Shown here: one piece after another, positions 17,749 through 27,162 of the stretch
How positions within the stretch are numbered: the first letter of the stretch is position 1
Layout of the letters: each line of letters begins with the position of its first letter
Source: Sphingobacterium prati
GTDB taxonomy: Bacteria; Bacteroidota; Bacteroidia; Sphingobacteriales; Sphingobacteriaceae
Direction of reading: 5' to 3'
DNA: 64,000 bases
Assembly: GCF_013167215.1 (NCBI RefSeq)
Contig: NZ_JABJWY010000012.1
Coordinates: forward strand, 1 to 64,000
Program-made: the position numbers and the translations under genes
The notes under the pieces: generated by a model
The model's database searches: none
Told to the model about the DNA's origin: nothing
The model's input: the letters and a program-made list of their open reading frames with translations, nothing else

Positions 17749-18819
17749 TCAAGATATGCCAATTGCATGACTAATACGGTCCAAATCTTCGGATGTATGA
17801 TGTGCATTGACTACAATCCTATTCAATAATGGGTCTGTAGGGAGTGGATAGGGGAAACTCGAGACCAGTATACCGGCTTCCATCAGCCTTGCATATAGGC
17901 TGGTATCATTGGAAGAAAAGACTGGAAAATTGTCAATACTATTTAAATATCCGTCCGAAAGTGATCCGAAATAGCGAATGTTCGCCTGCAATTTTTCAAA
18001 TTGTTTACGATAGATGTGTTCAGCATTTAAAAAAGCAAAGAGGCTCGCGGGGGAACTGGGAGAGGCTCCCGTATAAAAATTTGATTTTTTAAACTGTTCA
18101 ATCCGTTTCGCACTGGCCAAGATCAGTCCCGCATCTGTGCCTAGCCCCTTTGCCAAGGAAGCAACAACAATCAATTCTATATTTACCCCTAGAAAACCAC
18201 AGTCAGCGACCGAAATGTCATTTTCACGCAGTATACCAATACCGTGAGAATCATCCAGGATTAAGGTAACTTTCTTCGTTGCCGAAACGTTCTTAAAAAC
18301 CGAGAAGTCATATCGTTCAGGTGTCATATTATCCAAGCTATTACTCACGACAACAAAAGAGGTCGCTCTGGATTGATTGATATAGTCCACTGTACTTAAA
18401 CTCCAAGTGCTAAAATCGCCCGTTACAGCAGGATTTACGTCAAGCCATAAAGAGGGATGGCAGGAGGGAGCGTAAAGCAGCTCACCCTCCTTTGATAACA
18501 TTTTGACAACAAATTGCGTCGCCAAATAGCCACTTGACAGCAATAATCCGGCGCCAAAACCAAACCGCATAGCCGCATATTGTTCAGCTTGATCAAATAT
18601 AGCCTGCTGAACATTATTATTGCGCGAAGTCCCGTTATTAACACCATACCGTCTTACTCCCTCAATAAAGAGTTCGGCATATGCTTTATCCGTTGCCAGC
18701 CCCAGGTAGGAGGTCCCTCCAAAAAAGAGGTATTCCTTTTCATCCAGATATATGGACCGCCCGGTAGGCTGATTAAGTTTTGTGAAATTTATCATTTTAA
18801 CCATGGAGCCCTGCTGCAT
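17749..18819 (-). CDS. BioF/KBL-like PLP-dependent enzyme (alpha-oxoamine synthase family)
   Basis: A fold-type I PLP enzyme of 356 residues related to 8-amino-7-oxononanoate synthase and serine palmitoyltransferase. Recognisable parts are FFGGTSYLGLATD near the N-terminus, YGVNNGTSRNNN, LILDDSHGIGIL with the PLP-binding Asp and His, and VVASLAKGLGTDAG with the Schiff-base lysine. The usual GTGG-SRLxxG motif is altered to VNNGTSRNN, and the protein is shorter than BioF (about 385), so the substrate may differ from biotin synthesis. No other bio gene is near. ATGs at 18804 and 18795 are alternative starts closer to the conserved region. Confidence 0.8.
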   Translation of the reverse strand: MQQGSMVKMINFTKLNQPTGRSIYLDEKEYLFFGGTSYLGLATDKAYAELFIEGVRRYGVNNGTSRNNNVQQAIFDQAEQYAAMRFGFGAGLLLSSGYLATQFVVKMLSKEGELLYAPSCHPSLWLDVNPAVTGDFSTWSLSTVDYINQSRATSFVVVSNSLDNMTPERYDFSVFKNVSATKKVTLILDDSHGIGILRENDISVADCGFLGVNIELIVVASLAKGLGTDAGLILASAKRIEQFKKSNFYTGASPSSPASLFAFLNAEHIYRKQFEKLQANIRYFGSLSDGYLNSIDNFPVFSSNDTSLYARLMEAGILVSSFPYPLPTDPLLNRIVVNAHHTSEDLDRISHAIGIS

Positions 18820-19006
18820 GCAGAGATTATAATCAATAATACGTATTTGGATTGGCCCATCAAATTGTAACAGAAATATTCGTCCCTACTCCTCAGCTCC
18901 GCTTATGACCAAAGAGTAGCATTGCAGGTGCCTTTTACCTCCTTCATTTGCCAATGAACGAAGAGTCGATTAGTGCCCCAGAAAGGTCCTTAATGCTCTG
19001 ACCGGC

Positions 19007-19984
19007 CTATCTGGGGTAAGCTGTAAGTACTTCCGGATTAGCGATATGCTGTGGTGTTCCTTGTGCGAAATTAACAATATTTTCAAATGCCAACCTAAAC
19101 AGCTGTTCATAGCCAGCTACTTCCACATAGCCTAAATGGGGAGAGCAGATGACATTGGGCATTTGCAACAATGGATAATTAGGATCCGTGATCGGTTCGG
19201 ACTCATAGACGTCCAGAGCAGCGGCGCCTGGAGTTCCCGTTTTCAACGCGTCCAGCAACGCCCCTTGTTCAACCAACTCCGCACGCGAAGTATTCACGAA
19301 TAGCGCCGAAGATTTCATTGAACTTAGGTCTTCCAGTTTTACGATACCTCGAGTTTGTGGCACCAATCGCAGGTGCAAGGTTACTACATCGGCAAAATGG
19401 AAAAAATCTGATTTATTGGATGCGGCTAAGAATCCATCCTTCACCGCCTCTTCCCGTGAACATTCGCTGCCCCATACGATCACTTCCGCACCAAAGGCTT
19501 TGGCATATTGGGCGATCAGCCGGCCTATTTTACCGTAGCCCCATATCCCCACTGTTTTTCCTGCCACTGACTGCCCGATATTCATTTGCCATTGCCCTGT
19601 TTGCATTGCTGAAATTGCTTGCGGCAGTTTCCGCAAAGCATTCATAATTAATAGCCAGGTCAGTTCGGCGGGAGCGGTTGGGGATCCCGCACTTTCTGCG
19701 ACAGCAACCTGATAAGCATTACAGGTCGTCAGGTCAAGATGATTAGAAATTTTTCCGGTTTGGCTGATAAGTCGGAGGTTTGGCAGCTTACTGAGCAGCT
19801 CGGCAGAGATTTTCGTTCGTTCCCTAATCAGTACCAACGCTTCCGTGTTTTTAAGCTTTTCCGCCAATTCACGGGGATCTGTATAGGATTGATTCAATAT
19901 CTGAACATCATGACCATCAAGTATTTTGAAACAATCCAACTGTCGGACAGCGTCTTGATAGTCATCTAAAATGGTAATTCGCAT
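19007..19984 (-). CDS. D-2-hydroxyacid dehydrogenase family protein
   Basis: An NAD-dependent dehydrogenase of 325 residues. The NAD-binding motif is GIWGYGKIGRLIAQYAKAFG, and the catalytic part follows the family order: VTLHLRLVPQTRGIV, then FVNTSRAELVEQGAL with the conserved Arg, a Glu in the DVYESEPI segment, and SPHLGYVEVAGYE with the catalytic histidine. The family reduces or oxidises 2-hydroxy acids such as phosphoglycerate or glycerate; the substrate here cannot be told. The N-terminus MRITILDDYQDAV fits the phosphoglycerate dehydrogenase-like subgroup that starts with DDYQ. It is separated by 187 bases from the PLP enzyme downstream. Confidence 0.88.
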   Translation of the reverse strand: MRITILDDYQDAVRQLDCFKILDGHDVQILNQSYTDPRELAEKLKNTEALVLIRERTKISAELLSKLPNLRLISQTGKISNHLDLTTCNAYQVAVAESAGSPTAPAELTWLLIMNALRKLPQAISAMQTGQWQMNIGQSVAGKTVGIWGYGKIGRLIAQYAKAFGAEVIVWGSECSREEAVKDGFLAASNKSDFFHFADVVTLHLRLVPQTRGIVKLEDLSSMKSSALFVNTSRAELVEQGALLDALKTGTPGAAALDVYESEPITDPNYPLLQMPNVICSPHLGYVEVAGYEQLFRLAFENIVNFAQGTPQHIANPEVLTAYPR

Positions 19985-20156
19985 CTTTCTGTGACTTAAT
20001 TTACATCGATCGTTTATGGCGACCGGTTTTCATTTTAAGTATTAATTTACAGCATAAAATCGGAATACTACATTTCGTCATGATATTTTGACATTTCATC
20101 CACTCTTTTTCGTAGAATCAATTGCTCCATTTCATTTTTGGATAAAAGTCAATAAA

Positions 20157-20984
20157 ATGAAGCTGCTATTAACCTTACTATTTTTAGGTATCACCACCGT
20201 TTTCGCTCAGTCTATTCTCAAAGGCAGGGTAGTAGAGAAAAATAGTAAACCTATCTATTTAGTTAATGTTTATATTGAAGGCACCTACGACGGGAGCACA
20301 ACAGACTCGCTCGGAAATTTTACTTTTGAAACCAATGAGAAGGGACCGAAAACAATAAAAGCTTCTGTCCTAACCCGGCCATTGTACAGCAAACTCATCG
20401 TATTACCACATAAGGAACTTTTGGTTATTCAATTGCAGGACAGTGAGAATCGATTGCAGGAGGTCAGTATTCAGGCAGGAGTCCTTCAAGCCAACAGCTC
20501 TGGTAGAAACTCGGTGATGAGCCCTTTGGATATTGTCACCACGGCGGGAAGTATGGGCAATATCATCAGTGCCCTGGCAACATTACCGGGGGCACAAGTT
20601 GCGGGAGAAAACGGACGCCTTATGGTTCACGGCGGAGATGCATCCGAGACACAGACCTATATCAACGGAATACGAGTCGCACAACCCTATACCGCAACCC
20701 CAAATGAAGTTCCTGTTAGGGGTCGATTCTCACCAATGCTTTTTAAAGGAGTGAATTTTTCCACAGGCGGTTATTCTGCCGAATTTGGTAATGCCTTATC
20801 CAGCATTTTAGCCCTTAGTAAAGAAAATACCATTGAACAGCCGAAAACAGAGCTCTCTTTATCCTCTCTAGGATTAGGTCTAGGGCATACATTACAATGG
20901 GGAAAAAACTCACTTAGCCGAATACACAGGGCACTTATGAGCGTAGAGCAATTGTACCGACAGCTAAACGTTTTGTTTTTTTAG
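20157..20984 (+). pseudogene. Truncated TonB-dependent receptor (carboxypeptidase-like domain plus plug only)
   Basis: A signal peptide (MKLLLTLLFLGITTVFAQ) opens the reading frame, followed by a carboxypeptidase-like regulatory domain (VVEKNSKPIYLVNVYIEGTY, residues about 25-105) and a TonB plug domain (LATLPGAQVAGENGRLMVHGGDAS and FSTGGYSAEFGNALSSILAL). A complete receptor would continue for about 500-700 residues of beta-barrel. Here the frame ends after about 275 residues, soon after WGKNSLS, and no barrel sequence is found downstream. The gene was probably broken by a deletion or frameshift near 20915. An in-frame ATG at 20088 lies before the signal peptide and is not used here. A stand-alone plug protein is the less likely alternative. 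Confidence 0.75.
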
Positions 20985-21184
20985 GCTATTTCTGGACAAT
21001 AAGCAAAAATGAGAACGACAATCAACTTGACAATCTATAACAATCAACAATTCATCATCAAAATATGCCGTTTCATCCAAAATTATTCCCATTTGCAAGC
21101 AACTATCGGCAATTTCACTGGAGTTCAAAAAGATATGAACCAGCTATCGAAGAATCAAAAATGTTAACTACAAAACGAAAGATC

Positions 21185-21799
21185 ATGAAATCAATTATTA
21201 CCGTCATTATCTGTCTCATAAGCAGCACTACATTTGCGCAAAGCAATTATGAAAAAAGCATGGGGCAAGCCATGAGCTTATGGCGATCAGGGGAGATACA
21301 GAAAGCGTCCGCACTACTGGAACGAATTAGCCAAGCCGAAAAGGACAATTGGATTCCGGCTTATTATCAGGCCATGATCCTAACGGCAGCCGCTTTCAGG
21401 GAAAAGGACAAGGAAGCGCAGATGAGATATATACAATCTGCCGAAACCATCCTGAACAACGGTTTACAGGAAAATAATTCAGAATGGCTGGTATTGAAAG
21501 CAATGAACACAACAGCATTAATGGTAACGGATCCAATGACAAAAGCCAAAGAGCTATCGCCAGTTATTATCAGTTTATACAAAAAAGCGCTAGCAATAAC
21601 GCCTAATAATCCCCGTGCGGTGTTAGGATTAGCCGAATTCCAAATGAACGCCAAAAAATATTTCAATCAGGACAGCAGTAAAGAATGTGAGGATGTGAAG
21701 AAAGCAGTATCTTTATTCAATGAAGAAAAAGTGACCGTTCCATTTTCTCCCTCATGGGGTAAAGACCGGGCAGAACAAATACTGAAAGTGTGCAAATAA
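21185..21799 (+). CDS. Exported TPR-like protein linked to a LytS/LytTR pair
   Basis: A signal peptide (SIITVIICLISSTTFAQ) is followed by about 185 residues of helix-turn-helix repeats, for example MSLWRSGEIQKASALLERIS and LYKKALAITPNNPRAVLGLA, the second with the typical TPR spacing. The protein is probably periplasmic. In-frame codons upstream (back to 21065) lack a signal-like start, so the ATG at 21185 is chosen; 21161 is another option. The stop lies 7 bases before the GTG start of the histidine kinase, so the two are probably one transcript. It may present a signal to the kinase, but that is inference. Confidence 0.75.
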   Translation: MKSIITVIICLISSTTFAQSNYEKSMGQAMSLWRSGEIQKASALLERISQAEKDNWIPAYYQAMILTAAAFREKDKEAQMRYIQSAETILNNGLQENNSEWLVLKAMNTTALMVTDPMTKAKELSPVIISLYKKALAITPNNPRAVLGLAEFQMNAKKYFNQDSSKECEDVKKAVSLFNEEKVTVPFSPSWGKDRAEQILKVCK

Positions 21800-21806
21800 T
21801 ATTGCT

Positions 21807-22874
21807 GTGAAGAAATTACCATTTAAAGCCATCATTCAGGCCATATTAGCAAGTATGGTTATCTGCTTCTATTTTGGATTTGTGGCCAAGCTCGATCATA
21901 AAGATATCCCTTGGTTATCCATCATCTTGCATCCTAATATGGCTAGAGGCTTATCGTATGGTTTTTTTCTTTTTTTGAGTCATGGTTATTTATCAAAATG
22001 GGTGGCGAACAAGTATCCAAACAGTAAAGATTTTGGGAAAAAGATGATTGTATTTTATAGTGTCAGTTTTCTCTTGACCATACTGGTCGTTTTTATTGTT
22101 AATGCTTTTTTTTCCGGCCTGTTTAATTTGGGTGGTTCTCAAAACTTCAACCACCGTTTTTACCATTTCATTCATCAAGAACGTATTGTTTACTACTTCC
22201 AAATTGCGATTATCTCATGGTTTATTTCAATGCTGTTTTTTGGATTCTATTTTTATAAAAGGTTCAAAGACTATCAAATTAAAGAATCGGAGCAGGAAAA
22301 ACAACAGATAACAGCCCAATTCGAATCTTTAAAAAACCAATTGGATCCACACTTTCTGTTCAACAGTTTAAACGTGCTGAATGGGCTGATTGAAGAGGAT
22401 ACCAAAAAGGCAAGCCTGTTTACAACAGACCTATCAAGGATATATCGCTATGTACTGGAACATAAAGACAAGAGTCTTATTAGCTTACAGGAAGAGTTGA
22501 CCTTTTCAAAAGCCTATTTGAATCTTCTGAGCCTACGGTTTGAAGCGAGTATCCAGATTGATCTACATATTCACGAAGACGAGAGCAGTGGTTGTATTTT
22601 ACCGCTTTCTCTCCAATTACTCATCGAGAATGTAGTTAAGCATAACATAATTTCTTTAAAGACCCCCTTAATGTTGAAGATTTATCGTAAAAACGATTAT
22701 TTATATGTTGAGAACAATCTACAAAAAAAGAAAGTGCTCAACAGCAACGCTGGCATCGGTTTGAAAAATATCCAGGAGCGTTATGCATTACTGTCCGATC
22801 GACCAGTTTACATCCAGGAAAGCGATGATACATTTTCTGTTGGACTACCGATTATTGCCGAAACAGCAGCATGA
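21807..22874 (+). CDS. LytS-type sensor histidine kinase
   Basis: The N-terminal ~150 residues hold four hydrophobic segments and should be embedded in the inner membrane. A short coiled linker leads to the His_kinase domain with the signature LKNQLDPHFLFNSLNVLNGL, in which the histidine after DP is the phosphorylation site. The ATPase part has LQLLIENVVKHN and NAGIGLKNIQERYALL, the N and G boxes of this family. No separate sensor domain is seen, so the signal is probably membrane-borne. The GTG start lies 7 bases after the TPR gene. A LytTR response regulator follows after 191 bases, a standard pairing. Confidence 0.9.
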   Translation: MKKLPFKAIIQAILASMVICFYFGFVAKLDHKDIPWLSIILHPNMARGLSYGFFLFLSHGYLSKWVANKYPNSKDFGKKMIVFYSVSFLLTILVVFIVNAFFSGLFNLGGSQNFNHRFYHFIHQERIVYYFQIAIISWFISMLFFGFYFYKRFKDYQIKESEQEKQQITAQFESLKNQLDPHFLFNSLNVLNGLIEEDTKKASLFTTDLSRIYRYVLEHKDKSLISLQEELTFSKAYLNLLSLRFEASIQIDLHIHEDESSGCILPLSLQLLIENVVKHNIISLKTPLMLKIYRKNDYLYVENNLQKKKVLNSNAGIGLKNIQERYALLSDRPVYIQESDDTFSVGLPIIAETAA

Positions 22875-23065
22875 AAACCAGTTCATTTAAAACAAGTCAA
22901 TGCCAATAGCATTTTACGACAAGGATCAATCCTGTTCAAGAGACCATTAAATAAAACAAAGAAAATACCAGTAGCAATTAAATGTTATAAGCAGCAGGTA
23001 GGATCCGAATCCGAAATAAATAAACCACTCAAGGATCAGACGATCAATGAGAACGAAAATATGCA

Positions 23066-23815
23066 ATGAAAATATTAATTATAGAAGACGAACTTCCCTC
23101 CGCGAGATTGCTCCGAAGAAAATTGGAACGGCTCGGTTACACCGTGTCAGCAACACTGCAAACCGTAGAAGAATCAATTGAATGGTTTAGGTCAAATGAC
23201 GAACCTGATCTACTTTTTATGGACATTCAACTTGCCGATGGCGTATCGTTTGAGATCCTCGAACAGATAAAACCTAGTTCGGCCATCATTTTCACGACAG
23301 CGTATGATGAATATATGTTACGAGCATTTAAACAAAATAGTGTTGATTACCTGTTAAAGCCGATTGAAGATGAAGAACTGGAAAACGCGATTGAAAAGTT
23401 TCTGCAGTTTAGGCGTCCAGTCTCTCCACTTGATCCAGCAACTTTTGAGGCATTATTTAAAAATACCACCCAAGCATTTAAGGAGCGTTTTACCATCAGG
23501 ATCGGCCAAAACCTCATGGTTGTGACCACCCGACAGATCGAGTGCATTTACAGCGAAAACAAAGGCACCTATTTATATACCAATGAAAATGGGAATTATC
23601 TGTTCGACCAAACACTGGATGCCTTAACCCCACAATTATCGCCCAAAGATTTCTTCAGGATCAACCGAAGTGCTATCGTGCATTTTGATGCCATCAAAAA
23701 CATCGCCGTGCACTCCAATGCGAGATTAAAAATATACCTCAAGCATTATGAATCTGACGAGCTGATCGTTTCGAGGGAGAAAGTCGCTGCTTTCAAAAAT
23801 TGGCTAGATAAATAA
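23066..23815 (+). CDS. LytTR-family response regulator
   Basis: The receiver domain occupies about residues 1-125: acidic pair near E7-D8, the phosphorylated D53 in DLLFMDIQLADG, and the switch lysine in VDYLLKPIED. The C-terminal ~105 residues are a LytTR DNA-binding domain, with IECIYSENKGTYLYTNENG, FFRINRSAIVHFDAIKNI and a closing VSREKVAAFKNWLDK. Such regulators bind direct repeats upstream of target promoters. The 191-base gap after the kinase gene holds no recognised feature. Likely targets include the local TPR gene and the receptor upstream, by inference only. Confidence 0.92.
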   Translation: MKILIIEDELPSARLLRRKLERLGYTVSATLQTVEESIEWFRSNDEPDLLFMDIQLADGVSFEILEQIKPSSAIIFTTAYDEYMLRAFKQNSVDYLLKPIEDEELENAIEKFLQFRRPVSPLDPATFEALFKNTTQAFKERFTIRIGQNLMVVTTRQIECIYSENKGTYLYTNENGNYLFDQTLDALTPQLSPKDFFRINRSAIVHFDAIKNIAVHSNARLKIYLKHYESDELIVSREKVAAFKNWLDK

Positions 23816-23908
23816 CTAGAATTGAGTGCACAATTTACTGTTCGTAAAGCTATTAAATCACACACATGCATCCAGACAGCACTCATCGAGCAAGCACCTG
23901 GTGGCTAG

Positions 23909-24373
23909 CTACATATTGAGTCTGTAGTTCAACGGAATACTGAATCTTAGCGATACGGCAAACCCCTTCATTGGCCGGTAATCCTTTTTGTCTTTAATGG
24001 AAAAACCATATCCAAAATCAATATCCAGAAGTGTCGCCAGACTGACGCCCAATTTGGGGGTAAAGGTATAAGGCGTTATTTCCGTACGCAAAAACGGAGT
24101 CAGTACATAGGTTTGCGGATAATATGTGATGGCCCCTTCTGGAATGACCGCAAATTTCTTTTGAGTCCAGGTGAAGTTGGCAGTAGCATCTGCCCGCAGA
24201 ATGTTATCGCCCAAGAATGGAACTGCAAAATACGCTCCCGTTTTAATGATACTTCCCTTTTGAAACTGGTAACTGAGGGTTGGACCGATCAGATGATCCT
24301 GCGCCATTACCTTTTTTCCAAAAGCAAGCAGAATAATCATACAGCCAATCCAAAGTATACTTCTATTTTGCAT
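23909..24373 (-). CDS. Small exported beta-rich protein, paralogue 1
   Basis: A signal peptide (about residues 1-24, ending VMAQ) precedes about 130 residues rich in alternating aromatic and polar residues, as in small outer-membrane barrels. Segments such as LGVSLATLLDIDFGYGFSI and FAVSLRFSIPLNYRLNM look like paired transmembrane strands. I do not recognise a named family. It is clearly paralogous to the protein encoded just upstream (24383-24859): both share the ITPYTFTPK/LTPYTITPK segment, the GYGF segment and a closing IPLNY. The gap between the two is 9 bases, so they are probably co-transcribed duplicates. Confidence 0.7.
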   Translation of the reverse strand: MQNRSILWIGCMIILLAFGKKVMAQDHLIGPTLSYQFQKGSIIKTGAYFAVPFLGDNILRADATANFTWTQKKFAVIPEGAITYYPQTYVLTPFLRTEITPYTFTPKLGVSLATLLDIDFGYGFSIKDKKDYRPMKGFAVSLRFSIPLNYRLNM

Positions 24374-24382
24374 AATTCCTGA

Positions 24383-24859
24383 TTAATAAAGATGATAATT
24401 CAAAGGTATATTCACCCCTACAGATACTGTAAAACCATCTATTGGCTTGAAATTCTTCTTCGTGTTGTAATCGAATCCATAACCTACACCCAAGTCCACA
24501 ATAGAGAATAAACTTGCTCCGACCTTAGGCGTGATGGTATAAGGCGTCAATTCAGCCTTGACAAACGGGAACAGGACAAAATCATTCAGATAATAAGTAA
24601 ACCCCAGTTCGGGAATTACGGTTGTTTTGTTTTCCATCCAGCTAAAATTAGCACCGGCATCTATTTTCATGTACTGAAAGTCGTTGGGTGCAAATAGGCC
24701 CCAACCCGAAACTTTTAGAAAATTACCATTCTGATACTGGTATCCCACCGAAGGTCCCCAGATCCATCTATTATGTTCCTCCCAAGCTTTTTTCTGTGCG
24801 TTTACTAGAAAGAATGAACAACATAGTACGATAAATAACGATAGTGTTTTTAGTTTCAT
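24383..24859 (-). CDS. Small exported beta-rich protein, paralogue 2
   Basis: A 158-residue protein with a signal peptide (ending FFLVNAQ) and an amphipathic beta-strand pattern across the rest, including VGYQYQNGNFLKVSGWGLFA, PELGFTYYLNDFVLFPFVKA and FTVSVGVNIPLNYHLY. It is the upstream member of a tandem pair with the 23909-24373 gene, sharing order and spacing of motifs throughout. The most likely location is the outer membrane. No enzymatic or binding motif can be pointed to, so the function is unknown. Confidence 0.7.
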   Translation of the reverse strand: MKLKTLSLFIVLCCSFFLVNAQKKAWEEHNRWIWGPSVGYQYQNGNFLKVSGWGLFAPNDFQYMKIDAGANFSWMENKTTVIPELGFTYYLNDFVLFPFVKAELTPYTITPKVGASLFSIVDLGVGYGFDYNTKKNFKPIDGFTVSVGVNIPLNYHLY

Positions 24860-25001
24860 CCAGCTAAATTACAAACTATAATCATATTTTATGAATACAA
24901 CAGGCGCCGCCCGGAATAGTTTTACTTAAAACAGAAAAACAGCGTCACCTTAGTCTGATATACGCAAATTAAACCGATGAGAAGAGCTGTTTGATACTAT
25001 T

Positions 25002-26132
25002 TTAAGGCTTAAGCAACTTAATTCTGATAAACTGAGACCTTTCACTCAACCGTCCTTCATCGCCCCAATAACCATTCACGTGATTGGCCGCAGTATAGAT
25101 GTACCCATCTTTGCCCCAGAACATCAGTTCCTCCTTCCAGGTCGGCATCCATTCTTTAAAACTTACTGAAAGCATCGGACTCACTTTGCCTTGTTTCACG
25201 TGGAAGAGCTGTAGATCTCCCGTCGATTCGTACGGATCAGCATGCAAAGTCATCAGGTATTTCCTGTCTACAGAAAAGAAAGGATAATCACCACATTCCA
25301 CGATAAGATGACCATCCTGCCGATCAAATAGGCGTACATCAGCGCTTTCCCAATAATTCCCCTCAACGGCAAAGGCATTCAGGAAATCGTAATGTCCCAT
25401 ATACGAATAGCTAGATTCAAATTCATTGTCTATATCCTTGTCTGTGAATGTCAATTTTTTTCCATTTACTAGCGGCAGCTCCAAAATCTTTCCGTTTTTA
25501 GTATACGACAGTGTGTCTTTGATCAGATAGTCTTGTGCCGTATTTCGAGCGGCCAAAAAAGTTTCCTCATCTATTAATTCCAAAAAAAGGTACTGATCCA
25601 AAGGATATCCTTTTTCGTAATAGCTTTCCTTCCCGTTCACCGTTTGTGAGACAATAATATTTAAATCCTTGGGTGATATTGTAATTTTGTCCTGTTTGCC
25701 CAATTTAGATTTCGCTACATATCCTTTTTCCCATTGTGTTATGTCATTGGCTTCGCCATTCGCACCTTTATAATCCCGCTGAATGCGGTCCATCACAGCA
25801 ATCCATTCACCCTCTTCACCGATGACATCCAGCTTTGTACCGAAAGGATACCTTCCTAGTGCTGGCGCATTTTCGTTCGCGCCCTGGCGTAGCTCAACAC
25901 CTGACCGGTCAATCACATAGAGGTTTTTCAAGACTTTTGTCTGGTCATAGTTGATTGGCATCGGTGGAAATTTCTCAACTATTGCGGTATCCTTGGTCGC
26001 TGTCGCATCCATTTTAATCGAATCGCTCTTCAGGTTCGCCGTCTTTTTTGCACCGTCACCACAACTTGACATTCCGAAAGAAATAATGCTTCCGACAAGC
26101 ATACACGAGGATAAAAATAGTAGTCTTTTCAT
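25002..26132 (-). CDS. Lipoprotein with SH3-like domain
   Basis: The N-terminus is a lipoprotein signal with the lipidated cysteine at about residue 24 (FGMSSCGDG). About residues 72-145 read as a bacterial SH3-type domain: LYVIDRSGVELRQGANENAP, ALGRYPFGTKLDVIGEEGEW, then a closing WEKGYVAKSKLG. The remaining ~230 residues, including FLELIDEETFLAARNTAQDY and WMPTWKEELMFWGKDGYIYT, look beta-rich and are not recognised. SH3-type domains in lipoproteins often bind peptidoglycan or protein ligands. The gene stands alone on the minus strand. Confidence 0.7.
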   Translation of the reverse strand: MKRLLFLSSCMLVGSIISFGMSSCGDGAKKTANLKSDSIKMDATATKDTAIVEKFPPMPINYDQTKVLKNLYVIDRSGVELRQGANENAPALGRYPFGTKLDVIGEEGEWIAVMDRIQRDYKGANGEANDITQWEKGYVAKSKLGKQDKITISPKDLNIIVSQTVNGKESYYEKGYPLDQYLFLELIDEETFLAARNTAQDYLIKDTLSYTKNGKILELPLVNGKKLTFTDKDIDNEFESSYSYMGHYDFLNAFAVEGNYWESADVRLFDRQDGHLIVECGDYPFFSVDRKYLMTLHADPYESTGDLQLFHVKQGKVSPMLSVSFKEWMPTWKEELMFWGKDGYIYTAANHVNGYWGDEGRLSERSQFIRIKLLKP

Positions 26133-26278
26133 GTAAGTGAAGATAACGATTCCTATACCGAAAAAAAATACTGGTATTCAGGGGTTCTCCTATTGCTATA
26201 AATGCCAAAACGTGAATAAGCCAAATTCACCGATACAGGGTATAGACAGCGATAAATTATAAGCTTTTGTTATTTATT

Positions 26279-27061
26279 TTAAGGTTTCCACCAAAACGTC
26301 TTTCGATTTACCCGCAAACTATTGCGACACTTATTTGCCCTCATTACTGTCATTACGATAACCAAGACAATCGTCAAAAAGCGGAAACTGTTAGCATCCA
26401 AGTTTCCCGTCGCATTATCATCTACATTGAATAGCATCCAAGCAAGGTTCATCAATATATGTAAGGCTATCGGAACCCAAAGATTAAATTTCCATTCGGT
26501 ATATAGCCAGGCAAACAATACGGAGCCTAAAAATGTCGTTGTGAAAATAAGTGCCAACTCCATCGGGTCCTGACTTTGATATAGATGCAGTAGAGCAAAG
26601 ACCAATGATGTGGCAAGAATAGCAGGTATAAACCCTAAACGTGTATAGCGGTAAACAAGGCCAAAAAAATAAGCCCTAAAGATAAGTTCTTCAAACAACC
26701 CCGCAGATACAGTATTAATTAGCAAGGAATTGAGGTCAGGCTGCCTCATCAGGGAAAACCTAAAAGCATAACCGACAAACATCGGAACTGTCGCCAGCCC
26801 ACCGACGGCGACTCCCAATATGAGAGACCCGTTTAGCCCAAATTTGGACAGCAATTTATCCTGATCTGTTGAACGAAGTAAAAGTGCTCCTATAAGCAAA
26901 GGTGCCAAACTCAGCATATAGGTTATCATGTGACTCAAAGCCCTGTTATGAAGAAGGTCAGTCATCTTGGACTGAACAGCCGCAAAAAAGAACTGGTCCA
27001 ATCCAAAATAAATCCCGAAAAAGAGAAACAGAACAAGTAGGTTGAAATTTGTGCGATTCAT
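26279..27061 (-). CDS. CPBP-family intramembrane glutamic endopeptidase
   Basis: A membrane protein of about 260 residues with seven or eight hydrophobic helices. The catalytic signature of the CPBP (Abi/Rce1-type) proteases is present: EELIFRAYFFGLVYR carries the EExxxR motif, FALLHLYQSQ provides the next histidine, and ALHILMNLAW the HxxxN motif. These proteases cleave within or near membranes. The start is placed at 27061 because a full TAnnTTTG promoter with a matched TTTG lies at 27073-27104, downstream of the in-frame ATG at 27166 that would add 35 residues of unlikely sequence. It converges with no neighbour and follows the LytTR regulator gene. Confidence 0.88.
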   Translation of the reverse strand: MNRTNFNLLVLFLFFGIYFGLDQFFFAAVQSKMTDLLHNRALSHMITYMLSLAPLLIGALLLRSTDQDKLLSKFGLNGSLILGVAVGGLATVPMFVGYAFRFSLMRQPDLNSLLINTVSAGLFEELIFRAYFFGLVYRYTRLGFIPAILATSLVFALLHLYQSQDPMELALIFTTTFLGSVLFAWLYTEWKFNLWVPIALHILMNLAWMLFNVDDNATGNLDANSFRFLTIVLVIVMTVMRANKCRNSLRVNRKTFWWKP

Positions 27062-27072
27062 ATTTTTTGGGA

Positions 27073-27104
27073 CAAAACTACATGACCACTTCACCGTTGG
27101 CAAA
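27073..27104 (-). promoter_or_regulatory. Bacteroidota promoter of the CPBP gene (-33 TTTG, -7 TAGTTTTG)
   Basis: On the minus strand TTTG (27104-27101) and TAGTTTTG (27080-27073) are separated by exactly 20 bases, the ideal layout. Transcription would start near 27069, leaving a leader of about 8 bases before the ATG at 27061, and it excludes the longer reading frame. Confidence 0.7.
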
Positions 27105-27162
27105 AATATGTGGTGAATAGCCCTGCAAAGGGACGAATAGCACAGGTTGCTACTGAACCGGA

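Noticed and set aside
20088..20156. Upstream in-frame start of the truncated receptor
   Set aside because: The extra residues precede a clear signal peptide at 20157 and have no signal character.
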